Assembly: GCA_963969595.1 (NCBI GenBank)
Contig: OZ018416.1
Span: 17,748,065-17,812,064 of the forward strand
Reading direction: 5' to 3'
From: Neckera pumila
Lineage: Eukaryota; Streptophyta; Bryopsida; Hypnales; Neckeraceae
Length of the DNA: 64,000 nt
Shown here: one piece after another, positions 24,237-36,572 of the stretch
Layout: each line of letters begins with the position of its first letter
Numbering within the stretch: position 1 is the first letter of the stretch
Program-made: the position numbers and the translations under genes
Notes under the pieces: generated by a model
What the model saw: only the letters and a program-made list of their open reading frames with translations
Told to the model about the DNA's origin: nothing
The model's database searches: none

Positions 24237-27097
24237 CATAATAGAATTTTTGAACTTTTCTCTATAAATGTTCTACAAAATACAAAGCACAAGTATATTT
24301 GACCTCAAATCTAACTTTTTTAATTCACAAAATTTTTGTTCTAAAATGATTAGAATAAGTAAGTAAAATCAAAATTTCAAACATCACTATAATGAAAATG
24401 TAACATTTTGAATTTAAATGAAAAAAACTTTGAAAGAATTACAAATGTTCAATCAATAATCAACTTTAGAAAGAATGTTAATTTTTTGGTATCAAAGTTT
24501 ACACAAAAATGTTGGTTAGTAAAGCAAATGATATAATCATATGGACATGATCTATAGATTATGTTTTAGAACTTTTGTTAGAAGCCATCAATAAATTATT
24601 GTTTTATATTGCATTTAATATTATATCTTCACAATTTTGCTAATTTGAACTTCTCTCCAAGACTTAAGAGGATCAAAGTAGAAAAAACATCATATAAAAA
24701 ATTTAAAAATATTCAAGACCAACAAAATTATTGAATACTACAATCTAGTCAAAGTCAGAAATAGTGGGAAAAAAATGACAAACTACAAGGCAAAAAAGTG
24801 TCATTATGAATCCACCATGTACATGCTTTTCAAGACTTGGCTATCCTCTACAAACAAACCAAAAATAAAATTAGATGAACTACTAGCATCAACCATCTAC
24901 ATAAAGATCCCCACCAACATGACCAATTCATAATTATATACTATAATAAGTAGAATTCAAATACAATTGTAATTACTTTACTAGTAAAAATAAGGATTGT
25001 ATGGATCAAAAATATGACTTAAAAAAGACTCATCAATGATCTAAATCATCATATAGGTCTTTTTGTGGGTCATTTTTCTAGTTTATGAGGTACATATTTC
25101 TACTAGTGGTAGTTATCAAAAGTCATCATTAGTAAAGAAAACCAATACAATAAATTCATAAACATTTAGAAAAGACAAGGATAAAACACAAAACTACTAA
25201 TATCTATAGCTATTAGAGCTATAGCTACTGCTTTTCACTTCTACTCTAAAGATCAATTCTAACATACTAGGATTTGGGAAGACTTGTCAATACACCACAA
25301 TTTGAAGACTAAATGGAATTTTATAAAACTTCCAGCAACTTACAATAGATTAAGTTAGAAATTTCATTGTCAATTTACTATCACAAAATCATCATAGATC
25401 AAGTCTCATAAATAATTCTTTCTCTCTAAACATCCAATAAGCAATTTTCCATTAAATGAAATTGCAAAGAAGTTGAAAAGAACATGTTTGCAGACATAGA
25501 GAATCGTCTAAGGTTGAAAGTTGAAACTCTCACACTTTGATTCTTGGTCTTCTTGGCATGGTATCTTATCAACTATTTTGACTTTGGCTGCTTGGCACCT
25601 ATACAAATGGCTTGCTGTCTTGTCAATTGTTTTTGTCCTTGGTACATATACAATGGCTTGCTATCTCATTTACTATTTTGTCCTTGGTACCTATGCAAAT
25701 CAAATCTACTTCCAACTTTAGACTAAAGTCGCTACACATAGTTTAAAGCTTGGATACATCTTCAACCACTATATGTCTACATCTATAGTGGTCTACTTCT
25801 CTATTTAGTGCAAGAAACAAACATGCAATAGGGAAGGGCCTAAAGAAGAGAGGACAAACAAAAAAGGAGATAGAAAGGATCCTAAACTATTTTTAAATAT
25901 TCCATTTTACACCTACTTTGTTTTTATTGTCATACGGATAGTGTATTTCTCCAAAGAAAAATGTGACACCGGTAAGGGTGATAGGAATCAATATTAGAAG
26001 ATTTGAAGTCTCTTTGCACTAGGTGACATTTGGTATATTTTGGTGGCATGATGAAGGTGTGATAGTAATAACAATGAAATTGATAAAGCCAAATAGTACA
26101 TATTTATTAGAATTTTTTGACACTTTAATCTAGTTCTTCTATTTAGAAGAGTAGTTTTAGTTTAACCTCCTTAGGATACAAATTTATTTAAAATTTATTC
26201 AAATATCTTTTCAATACTCATTTTTATTTTAAAGAATTCTAGAGGTAAATGTAAATGTAAAAGCAAATGAACCAAATTGTATAGGTGTTCTTTGCAATCG
26301 TTCAAAATAGAAACACTGAATAAAATTTTCCTTTCTTACTATACTTTTGATTTTTTTTTCAATTATAGAAGAGGGTTGTCCAAGCCAAGACCAAGGCAAT
26401 TCTTGTAGGCCCAGAATAGGTTACATTTTTCTACCTGGTGTTTGAATTATGTCCACAATTTTTGAAGGGAGGCTTCAAATCTCAAACCTTTTTTTACAGA
26501 TGGAAAAGAACTTGATTTCTAGCTGTTTTTTAGTGTGGATTTTATATAGAAAAATTTGTTTTCAATGTGTAAATGATCTTTTAATTTTTGCCTAAAATAT
26601 ATGACTATAGTTTTCAATATGAGAGAAATTAAATTCACAACTTGCTCAAAAAATCCCATACGCTTTGAATTAGATTGCATGAAAGTAGATTCCACTATAA
26701 AGTTGACTTCTCTCTCCCCCTCTATTCCAAAAATTGAATGGATGAAGTTTTATTTTAATTAATCATTAAAAATATATGTATCCCTTAACAAATGCTTAAT
26801 ATTATAAAACTAATTAGATAATAGATCCTTCATGCCTTTAATCAAGGACATCATCTATAATCTTTAGGGATGGAAGAGTATCTTCATTTATTTGCAGAAA
26901 ATGTACATGATTGGTTGTAAATTTTTATTATAAATAAAAATTATTTTCTATAAATCATTTAAAAACTATTTGTTTACTATTGACACTCATAGGAATGCAC
27001 ATGATTATATGTAAACTTCTACATGTGATTACTACAATTGAAAAGCTTTTTTTTTCAAATCTATTAGAATGACTTGTTTATTATTGACACTCATGGA

Positions 27098-27142
27098 ATC
27101 AATTGTCTCATTTTATCAATCAATTGTCTCATTTTATCAAAA
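27098..27142 (+). repeat. 22-bp perfect tandem duplication
   Basis: 'atcaattgtctcattttatc' is immediately repeated, in the last half-unit of repeat block 2. Confidence 0.75.
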
Positions 27143-27503
27143 CACGCAAATCCATCCACTTTCTATGCTTCAAGGCCATACACTTGATTATTAGAAGAAA
27201 TAAACTCACAAAAAAGGCCCTCCTTTCTGTAATTGTACAATGTATATATGCAATTATTCTTTAATTCCATGATTCTTCTGAGCATGTCTACTCACTTAAA
27301 ATAAATTTCTCTTGTTGCTTTTGTCCAAAATTCACATTGGTGGAAATTTTAGACAATCACTTACTATTTCAGAGCTTGATTTATAGAAAAAATTGCAAAG
27401 AGAAGCTCAATTTGCCAATGTTAACTCACACCAATTGACAGAAATGGTGGATTTCAATGAATAAAATTTGTTCAAGCAGCTCAAAGAGTTGTAAAATCAT
27501 AGA

Positions 27504-27830
27504 TTGAACTTGGCTATCAACACAAAGTCACAAGCCAATTCAAGCTTGCTGGAGTACATGCTCTGTGATTTCTTTAGAAAAAATGCAAGGATTTCATTGA
27601 TGCATGAGTCAATGAGTCAAGGCAGTCACATTTTGGGATTGATTGCACGGCTAGTTGATGCAATATATGCTATTGTAGCTCTCAATTACAATTGCACACA
27701 GAACATTATGCACGCAAAGTCTAGAATTGTAGAGGCTCTAATTAATACTAGAGATCTACATCTACACGACACAGATTGTCCTCCTCACAAAAGATCAACC
27801 ACTGATCAAATTAAAGAGGTTACAAACTAG
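27504..27830 (+). pseudogene. 108-codon open frame, best-preserved copy of repeat-encoded peptide
   Basis: This is the longest version of the frame also seen at 7843-8094. It includes MSQGSHI, LIARLVDAI, YNCTQNIMHAKSRIVEA and CPPHKR, and extends past the stop that ends the other copy. No family is recognised, no promoter or splice context is evident, and it sits within degenerate repeat DNA. I treat it as a possible coding remnant, not a gene. Confidence 0.3.
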
Positions 27831-27942
27831 TTATGCATGTAAGTTAGAGAGGTCATTGTTTCCACGGCCCAAAAAAAAAATTCTTACACAACTAATTTGG
27901 ATCTTTGGATTGATGGGAAGATAGCGGCTTTTTAAAGCATAT

Positions 27943-28135
27943 GCATGTTGATTCATAATAGTGCTCTTATGCCTTGTAGTTTGTCAAAATTTCTGGAAAG
28001 ATGGAACAAGCTCATATTGGAAAGCAAGATGGGATAGGCTTATGAATCTACAACAAATAAACCTTTGTGCATAGACAATCACAAACACAAAATGATATTA
28101 GACTTCAACAAAGAGAATGAAAAATCTAATTCAGC
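27943..28135 (-). repeat. Inverted copy of the complex-repeat start segment
   Basis: Read on the minus strand this matches 18838-18995 and parts of 60-640 ('tgctgaattagatt', 'tgtagatt', 'ccatctttcca', 'caaggca'). It lies directly after the end of block 2 in opposite orientation. Confidence 0.65.
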
Positions 28136-28955
28136 ATACATATTGACACATACATTGGAAAAATAAAAACAATTGAAACAATATTGTAACAGTGACATGG
28201 CAATTACTTTTGTTTCAATTGCATTGCAATATTGAAACATTAACGTTTGTTACGGTACTGCTTTTGTAGAGTTATTGCAACATACTAAAGGTGAATAAAG
28301 TTTGACAACTTCTTTTAGCAAAATTGTTGCAACAAGAAAATTAGGATTAACTTTAACAATACTGTTTCATATTTGAATTACAAATGTTTTACAATATATT
28401 TCAATTTTGCATTGCAATTGAAACATTGTACAATCATTACTATTGCAATATTGCAACAATTAAGCAATGATTCAATTTTGTTGCAATACTATTTTTATTT
28501 ATGTTGTTATTACTCATTATTATATTGTTATAAAATATATTTATTATGAAATTGTATTGCTAATTGCAATGCACTTTCAATATTAGTATTTTTATTTGAG
28601 TTTAACTAAAAATTGTATTTTTGTAAGTCAAATTATTAAAGTATAATTGTATTGTTAATGAATTTTTTCAATACAAGAAATATATTGCCACAAATCTAGT
28701 TGTTCAAATACACTAAATTTAAAGTTTTTTCATGCATTTATACCTTATTTTTACACCAATATTTAAAGTTTAATTCCCATAGACTAATTTCAATTATTAA
28801 CTTTGAACTCAAAATCTTTTCATTTGTAACTATTGAAAAGAAGGTTGATGTTTTGACATCGCTTCCCAATATGCCATATTTGACTCACTATATCAATGAC
28901 ATTTACAACTCATTCAAAGTGCTAAATAAAAGATACATTATTTCAGTGTCTGTAT
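28136..28955. other. AT-rich low-complexity DNA with recurrent TTGCAAT motifs
   Basis: From about 28150 to 28580 the motif TTGCAAT and its complement ATTGCAA recur many times, including the 14-bp palindrome TTGCAATATTGCAA near 28443. No gene or element boundary is visible, and from 28580 to 28955 I see nothing else. Confidence 0.5.
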
Positions 28956-28959
28956 TTCA

Positions 28960-29300
28960 CCCCTAAAGATTTTGAACAATGTATTCATCAAAAAGGCTCC
29001 ATAACTGCCATTTCTTGTAGAAGTACCAAATTTTAGGAAATACAACATTTTTAGACACATTCTTTTAATGACAGGATCTTGTAATAAGCTGGTTTGAGAA
29101 GACGTAGAAATTTTCTTAGAAAACTTCAGCAGCGTTCTGATTAACATGCAGGAAAGATAGGGTAGCTAAAGTTCACAAGGTCACACTTGTATGAAACAAT
29201 ATCTATATTGGTGGTGCTTCTTTGGATTCATTCCTCAAGGCAAGTTTTCTACATGTTTAAAAAATTTATGATCATTTGGAATTGTGCATTATCATACTAC
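28960..29300. mobile_element. Left part of a TTAA-type element (right end not found)
   Basis: CCCCTAAAG at 28960 is followed by sequence resembling the left arm of other copies ('ctccataactgccatttcttgtag', 'aggatcttgtaataagctgg'). The flank is TTCA in place of TTAA. No matching right end was located. Confidence 0.45.
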
Positions 29301-30079
29301 CAAAATAACAATGACTTCTATAATATCACAATTCAATTTTGAATAATATTATAGAAATTCAATTGCTTTTGTAATAGCCATAGGATACTTTCTACTATAT
29401 ATTATATATTCTTTTTGTGAAATATTTGAAAATCAAATGGATATTTCTAAAAAAATTTCAAAAAAAACTTTTTAGACAACAAAACCATAGATAAATTCCA
29501 TGTCTTTTTAAAATGTGATATTAAAGAATAAGGAAGCACCAACCACTAGCGTTGCTCTTCATATTCAAATGTGAAGATTCTAGTCACATTGTTCACTTGA
29601 TTAGTTTATTTTTAATGCAATGTTTTCATCTTTGCAAAGGTGATTTTGTAAAAATTATGATATAAAGATTTTATTTAATTACTTTATATTGCACTATATA
29701 AATTTTTTCAAATAACTTTGTATGAGGATGTCAATATTTCCATTTAAAGATTATACATACTTTGTTTATTTACATTATATCACATGAAAAATTGATGAAA
29801 ATAATATTAATGCGTAGCAAAGCAAGTGCCAATCGCTAGTATTATTCTAAAATAACAAATGTAGAAGTGTGTCAAGTGGTTGGCCAAGCCAAAATTGCAT
29901 TGACCCTAGAAGAATACACGAATAAAATAATAAGAAGAAAGAAGTATAAACTGGTTATTATTAATTTGTAAAGAATTTAGTTATGGAAATGAAAAATGTC
30001 AATCCCAGTGGTGTACAAATTGTTATAGACAATCTACATTATATGGTTTTATTTTTTTCTAGTAAAATTGAAAATTTAA
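29301..30079. other. AT-rich DNA, nothing recognised
   Basis: There is no open frame of note, no repeats shared with the landmarks above, and no RNA gene signal. Confidence 0.4.
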
Positions 30080-30083
30080 TTAA

Positions 30084-31190
30084 TCCCTAAAGAAAATATT
30101 ATTCAAAATTGCCATTTCTTCAGCAAAGAGTAATCAAATTTGAAAATTAGTTTTTTTGGACATTCATTTGTAGGATCTTACACCTAACTAATATACATTA
30201 GAGAAAATTTCAAGCCTCCAGAGGGCTGTTCCATAGTCTTCCAAGGTATCCTGAAATTTGCTTTTATTTTGCTCAAAAAATTGTTTTTTCACCTATTTCA
30301 GCCTTGCTAAAACTGTAGTGGCAGTGGCGCAGGAACCCAAAATTCCGAATAAAAAATTATCAAAAAAAAAATTAATAATAATAATCTTAAAAAAATAAAA
30401 AATAAAAAATAAAAAAATTTGCAAAACTTGACTGCTCCGGCAAGCATTCAGAGACATTGACTGCTCACCAAGAACGATTTTGAATTTGATAGGCCATGCA
30501 AAGAATAGCATGGCATGTCAACTTCGGACGACCCTTGGAGGGGCTGAACTTTTCTCTAATGAGAATGTGGAAAAAAATTTAGAATTTTTGATTACACAAA
30601 TTGCTAGATATTTGCAATTAAAGTGCAAAAAATAGATTTTCAGCACATTGCAGGACTACATTATTTGATCTCAAAATTTTTACCATGTAATTTTTAATAC
30701 TACAAACTTTTGAGCGTTAAATATGTATAGTAGAGAATTGAATTCAGAGTCTAGAAATAAAAGTCAAAAAAACTTAATTTTCATACTTCAAAAACTTGTT
30801 ACCTAGAAGTAGGTACAAATTATAAAGAATATCAAAATTGTTAATATCTCTAAAATAGAATTAAAAGGCATTAAACTAATTGGTGAGATTGTTCTATGAA
30901 GCAAACTAAAACATGTGAAATTTTTTTTTAAAACTTGTCAAAATTGCATTCATAAATGAATCCTACAACTTATTTTTTCAAAAAGATGCTCTAATTGCCC
31001 AAAAAATAAGATTGTTCATAACTTACTCATTACAAACCCAAATGGAATGAATTAAATCAAAGCTTTTCAAGTATACAAGATATCATCTATGAGGAAAAAT
31101 AATGAAAATAAATAAATAAATAAAATCTGGAGTTCTTTTTTTGCCGTTTAGAGTAAATATAAGGTATAACCGCTTAGGGTAAATATGAAG
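30084..31190. mobile_element. Decayed TTAA-type element
   Basis: TTAA (30080-30083) is followed by TCCCTAAAG and then the left-arm sequence ('aaaattgccatttctt', 'taggatcttacacc'). At 31010-31090 there is the 'cataacttactcattac' and 'aaagctttt' interior motif shared with 42480-42540 and 43540-43600. The right end has decayed near 31170-31190. Confidence 0.45.
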
Positions 31191-32525
31191 GGTAACCTCC
31201 ATTTCTATTTTTTGGAGTTCTTTTATTTATTTTGAAAAAAATGATTTTCCTAAAATTTTGGCATCTATTTTTAGAATTCTTTTCTGCCAATTCCACCCTA
31301 CAACTACTGTAGTGCCCCAATTGTACGCAGGGGAGTCCTTCAATTTCATATTTGAGCACCTTCAAAGTCAAGTGTAGACCTAAATAATATTTCAAATTGT
31401 GCTTGTGAGGACAAATTATACCTCCTAGTTGGCATAATTATAATTGATAAAAACAATACAAGCATGCCATATAATTGTTATATTTATAGTTTAGGATTTA
31501 TAAATTGTCTTGTAATTTTTTGGAGGAGAATTATTGATTTTTTTATATACAAAAGGTGACTGAAAAAGTGTTCAATATTTCCTTCTTTTTTTGCTATTTG
31601 TGTAGATGATCCCAATGATGGCCAATGCAATTCAAAAATTGAAAATTGAAATTTCATTTCTTTACTATTTTCACATTAGATAGCTTAAGCAATTATGATT
31701 AATGACAAACTTCTATTTAGTATATACAGTAAATTATTTAGTCTATGTTGTTTAGTATAGCACCTTACCTTCCAAAGTTAGCATATGCAAAAGTTTTAGA
31801 GAAGGGGACCTTGCTTTTGATGATGAGTGAATTGATGATTGCGCTAAACCTTAATCTTTCATCTTTGTTGATGTGGAAGTTGGTATTTGAAAATCTTGAA
31901 GAAAAAATTCAAAGGTAAATGTAGAAAGATGAGTACGGCATTTGTTCTATTTGTTCTAGACATCTACACACTATGGTGCACTAATAATGTTATAACATTG
32001 CACTCTTTTTCAAAGTGATGCTACTTTGGACATGCACTTTATTCTTATGAAGTTTGAAATGATAATTTCAAGGGCATTATCAAACAAAATGCTTGATAAT
32101 CTATTGTTACATGAACTTTTGGGAATTTAAAATCATGCACGTTTTAAATTTAATAAAATTTATGTTAAAAACAAAATTACAATAGCACATAGTGATTTTT
32201 GAAAAAAATACCACAAAGTGCAACTTTTTCTTGTAGATTACAATTTTTTTTCCTTGCGAGCATGTTGTGTGAATATGGATGTTGATTTTGACAATTTATT
32301 TGACAATTTTAATGTTAAATTTATTGTTGCATCTAATAAAAAATTGATAAGGCATTTTACAGAGAGTATTTCAATCTCAATTTAGTTGCCTTGAGGAGCA
32401 AGATTAAAATTCCCTTGACGTGGGAGATTGCTTATTTTTCTTATTTCAAATGAAATACTACACTACTAAAAGCAACACTTGAGCTCGCCATTTGAAGTCA
32501 ATATGGACATGACACAATCCATACA
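31191..32525. other. AT-rich intergenic DNA, nothing recognised
   Basis: No gene, RNA or bounded repeat can be supported. Only short frames (73 codons or fewer) occur. Confidence 0.4.
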
Positions 32526-32589
32526 ACATAACATTCAGTAGCAGAGTGGTGGGTTGCCTTCCCTCCGACGGAATGGTGAGGTATATTCC

Positions 32590-32665
32590 ACACCATTTCA
32601 TCCACCAGATGAGATGGTGTGGAACATTTCATCCGCCGGATGAGATGGTGTGGAACATTTCATAC
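32590..32665 (+). repeat. Minisatellite in the left arm of the foldback element
   Basis: The unit 'atttcatccgccggatgag' plus 'atggtgtggaac' is repeated about 2.5 times with small variants. Confidence 0.7.
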
Positions 32666-32849
32666 CATCAATAGCTAATAGTACACACGTTGATTTTGTC
32701 AAAGAATTATAGTAAGTCAGCCGACCGCAATTGTACAAGGTAGATTAAAAATTAAAAGAAAACTAGCGTTCTAAACTCATCAAACCAAACATACAAAAGT
32801 CAAAATTCTACACCTATACATTGTATATTTTGAAAATCCAAAATATAAT

Positions 32850-32925
32850 TGGTTTTTGTATGAATGCAAACAAAATGCTTGGTTCATTGTTTTTTGTTTT
32901 TGTTTTTGCATTCATACAAAAACCA
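32850..32925. repeat. Perfect 21-bp hairpin nested in the foldback element
   Basis: Arms 32850-32870 and 32905-32925 (core GGTTTTTGTATGAATGC) are perfectly complementary around a 34-nt T-rich loop. The opposite arm of the parent foldback lacks it. Confidence 0.75.
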
Positions 32926-33904
32926 TGAGTTTTCAAGTAAGAAGAGAAGCTATATACATATATATTTGGGGTGATAGGAGATAAAACAACCCATCTGGGA
33001 TATGTAAATTAGAATGAGTGAAGCCTCAACCACTCATAATTAAGTCAAAAGTAGGAATTGTGTTTGAAGTAGACTTTCAGACTTCATTTAGGCATAGTAG
33101 AATAACTTTAAAAAAAAGAAGTTGAACTAAGAGAAGTTGGTCAATCAAATAAGTTTCAATTCCCAAAATCCGTTTGGTATTTTGAGTCTCTAATAAAAAG
33201 TTATGGACAAATTTCAGAGAAGGGTTAGAATGGACATTTTCTTTAACCTTTTTAAAAATCCTCTCTCAAATTTGTCCATAACTTTTGATTGGAGATTCAA
33301 AATGCCAAGCGGATTTTTGAAGGTGAACATCATTTTCATTCACCAACTTTTTTTAGTTCAAAGTTTTTTGAAAAAAATTATTGTACTATGCCTAAATGAG
33401 GTCTAAAATTCTACTTCAAACATACTTCTTTGTTTTTGACTTAACTATGAGTGCTTGAGAAACTATAAATTCTAATTCATTTATCACACATAGTTTGTTC
33501 TATCTTCTCCCATCACATGTGTGTATAAAGAGTTGTCTTCTCACTTGACAACCCAAAATAAGTTATTGATGGCAAATGGTTAGATTGCAATAGTGTATAA
33601 AAATTGGACTCTTTGGATTTTTGGCAAACCATCTTTCTCTACAAATATTTGCTAACTTGTATGTTTGGTCCTAAAATTAACAAAAGAAAATGGAGCATAT
33701 CATAATATGCTGCCACTATCCATGTACCAAAGCTTACATTAATGCTGAAAGGATGAATTTAGTGGATGAGGACTCCAGAGAGGGAAAGGCAGCCTCTCTG
33801 AAGGCTATTGAATGTTATGAATGTATGAAAATATTTTCTTTCCAGTAATAGTGCCAACTAACTTAAGAAGAGATTATCTAGCAAAAAAAGCCCCTAGTTT
33901 CTAC

Positions 33905-34310
33905 ATCTAAATTTTCACACATCTTGTGTGAAATAGAATATTTAAAAATAATTTTGAATCTTTTCTATCTTCTTTTGTTTTGTCTATCTCTCCTTCCAGT
34001 CCTTCTACATTGTGTATTTGTTTCTTACAAGTTAAATAGAAGAGTAAGCTACTACAGATGTAGACATGTAGTGGTCCAAAATGTATCCAGGTTTTGCAAC
34101 TTGTAGTGTCCTCGGTCTAAAGATTGGAAAGTAGATGTGATCTGCAAAGATGCCAAGGACAGAATAGTAGGAAAGACAACAAGCCAAGAAGACCAAGAAA
34201 CAATGTGTGAGAGTTTCCACCAGAGACGATTCTCTATGTGAGTCTATAGTTGGATATTTTTTTGAACTTCTTTGTAATTTTGTTTAAATAATGGAAAAAT
34301 GATTATTGGA
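33905..34310 (-). repeat. Inverted fragment of the complex repeat
   Basis: Read on the minus strand it matches the segment seen at 5570-5900 and 23860-24165 ('tggtcttcttggcttgttg', 'ccaaggaca', 'agatgtgatctgc', 'tagacatgtagtgg'). Confidence 0.7.
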
Positions 34311-34315
34311 TATTT

Positions 34316-35765
34316 AGATCCTGTAAATGCATCTTAAAGTTATCCTTGCATATACTTTAATGTTAGTGGAAACATGATCCTATAGTTAAAATTCACTTTG
34401 CTCATTAAAGTACATCCATCCATTACCAACATGTTTTACATTTTAAAGTTAGTCTTGCATATACTTTATATATTAGTGGGAACATGATCTAATAGTTAAA
34501 ACTCACTTTGCTCATTAGAGTACAGCCACCCATTACCAATCAATTTTACATTTTTTAGTTCCTCTTGCATATTCTTTATATGTTAGTGGGAGCATGATCC
34601 AGTAGTCTAAATTCACTTAGTTCATTAAAGTAGAGCCACCCATTACCAACCACGACTCTATAAACAATCTATAGATACTGGAAAATTCAACAAAGACTAG
34701 GATTGATTTCTAGCCACCAGTTCTTGCTTTTTGACTATCTTTTGCTCATCACTATCATGATACATGTCCTTTGTTTTGAGAGTTGAAATAGTCTTTGAAT
34801 GAATTGTTATAAATATTGGTTACGGGTTTGGACCAACTTTGGCTTTGAAAGTTCATAGTAGTTTCAATTCCAAGAATAAAATTACCAAAAAAAATTGTAG
34901 TCTCTATGATTTCTACCTCTCTACTTAGGAAACTTTGCATCACCTTAACACGGCTCCAGATCATGATCAGAAGTGATCGGTTATAGGTGGTTCCTACTTT
35001 AATCCCCATCAAAATCTCCATCCCAAGATGACAACTTTCTAGCTCAAAATGCAAGGAAATCTAGAGATACAAACTTTCACTGCAAATCGTCCATTCCAGA
35101 GTTGCGCACAAGATGAAGTACAATAGTTTAGGGCATTCAGGGGTTAAAAGAGGCCTTTCAATATTGAGCATTTAGATCCTATAAATGCATTTTAAAGTTC
35201 CTCTTGCATATACTTTATATGTTAGTGGAAATATGATCCAATAGTTTAAATTCACTTTGTTCATTAAAGTAGAGCCACCCGTTACCAACCAAGACTCTAT
35301 AAACAATCTATAGGTATTAGAAAATTCAACAGAGACTTGGATTGATTTCTAGCCACTAGTTCTTGCTTTTCAACTATCTTTTGCCCATCACTATCATGAC
35401 ACATGTCCTTGGTTTTGAGAGTTCAAATAGTCTTTGAATGAGTCGTTATGGAACACTCATAGATATTGGTTATGGGTTTGGACCAACTTTAGTTTTGAAA
35501 GTTCATAGTAATCTTAATTCCAAGAATAAAATTACCTAAAAATTTTTAGTCCCCATGATTTCTACCACTCTACTTGGGAAACTTTGTATCACCTTAACAT
35601 TGCTCCAGATCATGAGCAGAAGTTATCAGTTATGGGTGGTTCCTACTTTAATCCCCATCTAAATCTCCATCCCAAGATGACAATTTTCTAGCTCAAAATG
35701 CAAGGAAATTCAGAGATACAAACTTTCACTGCAGATCGTTGGGCACAAGGATGAAGTACAATAGT
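34316..35765 (+). repeat. Direct duplication of about 600 bp with a 120-bp subrepeat
   Basis: 34555-35118 and 35193-35764 are highly similar over their length ('accaaccacgactctataaac', 'ttgcttttcaactatc', 'tccccatcaaaatctccatccc', 'caaactttcactgca'). The left copy is preceded by two extra head-to-tail copies of the first 120 bp ('ttgcatatactttatatgttagtggg'), starting near 34330 and 34440. A TTAA-type end (cattcagggg then TTAA) lies at 35133-35146 between the two. Confidence 0.75.
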
Positions 35766-36572
35766 AATCGTCAGTTTTTTATTTCAGAGTTTTCAAGTTT
35801 CAAAAAAATGAGTGTAGTAAGAAGTCTGTTCCAAAGGCTGCCTGTCCGGCTCAGCATCCACTTTAATTACGCTTCAACAATCAAAGAAACTCTCAACGAT
35901 TTATGACAAGGTAAGCTTAATTAGTAAAAACGCACTCAACTCCACTCTGCCGGCACTACAGTAGCGGTATTCCAGAAGCAGCAATTGTTATTCTATGGTA
36001 CACATGCTATACAATGAACAGTGTATGATACAGTAAGCCTAACTTGGAGCTCACTTCTCAACCATGAATGGTCAGCCACTCAGCCCTGGCTCCCGTTTTG
36101 CCTCTCGCGCGCATTTCGGTCGATGGTCTTCTTAATGTATTTCAAAACAAGCGAAGAGTTAACACCAGTTATGGATTCCACATAGATGGTGTTGTTCCGT
36201 TTGTCCGCGACGCACGCAGTGTAGCCTGGACACCAATTCAATCACAACAATCAACAGATCAGAAAACAGAGCCTTCAATTCGATCTGAGTTGAACAAGAC
36301 GAAAGCACATCGGTGCACTTGAAAATGGATACAATTGTCAGGAAATTAGAGTGAAAAGGAGTCAAGGCAGAGGAATAGTAGGAGACTAGCAGCAGTTCAA
36401 AGCCTGCCTATTGCATAATTAAGCTCTTGCCACTGGAAAATCTGACTCATTCCATTCCACCGACAGGTTGAGCAGACACAGTGACGGCTGCTTGACATTT
36501 GAAATCAATATATATTATTTTCTAAACAATCATTTGGTCTAGAACTACTCGAAGAGGAGTTGACAAAAGTCA
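35766..36572. other. Gene-proximal DNA, 3' flank of the small gene
   Basis: Composition is less AT-rich than the repeats to the left. It probably contains the 3' untranslated region of the minus-strand gene ending at 36573. No coding exon or further gene is recognised. Confidence 0.35.

Larger units (their letters stand above)
18725..27940 (+). repeat. Complex AT-rich repeat, block 2 (direct copy of block 1)
   Basis: This has the same order of landmarks as block 1 over about 9.2 kb, including two half-units and the intervening 22.9-24.8 kb portion. Differences are three instead of two copies of the internal 235-bp subrepeat, a TTAA element at 20262-21189, a deletion just left of 19014 that leaves only the right end of another TTAA element, and no equivalent of the 2.4-kb insertion. 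No gene is visible. Confidence 0.75.
32526..33819. mobile_element. 1.3-kb foldback (long inverted repeat) element
   Basis: The termini ACATAACATTCAGTAG and CTATTGAATGTTATG are inverted repeats, and inverted similarity continues inward through 'gccttccctc', the 'agaagagaagctatatac' region (about 32940 against 33530), 'gacttcatttaggcata' (33083 against 33395) and the central arms 33184-33223 against 33259-33296. Practically the whole element is one imperfect palindrome centred near 33240. A much smaller element with the same ends lies at 57973-58131. No protein is encoded. Confidence 0.75.

Noticed and set aside
28136..28580. Recurrent TTGCAAT motifs as a regulatory array
   Set aside because: Spacing is irregular and the region is simple AT-rich sequence; more likely low complexity.
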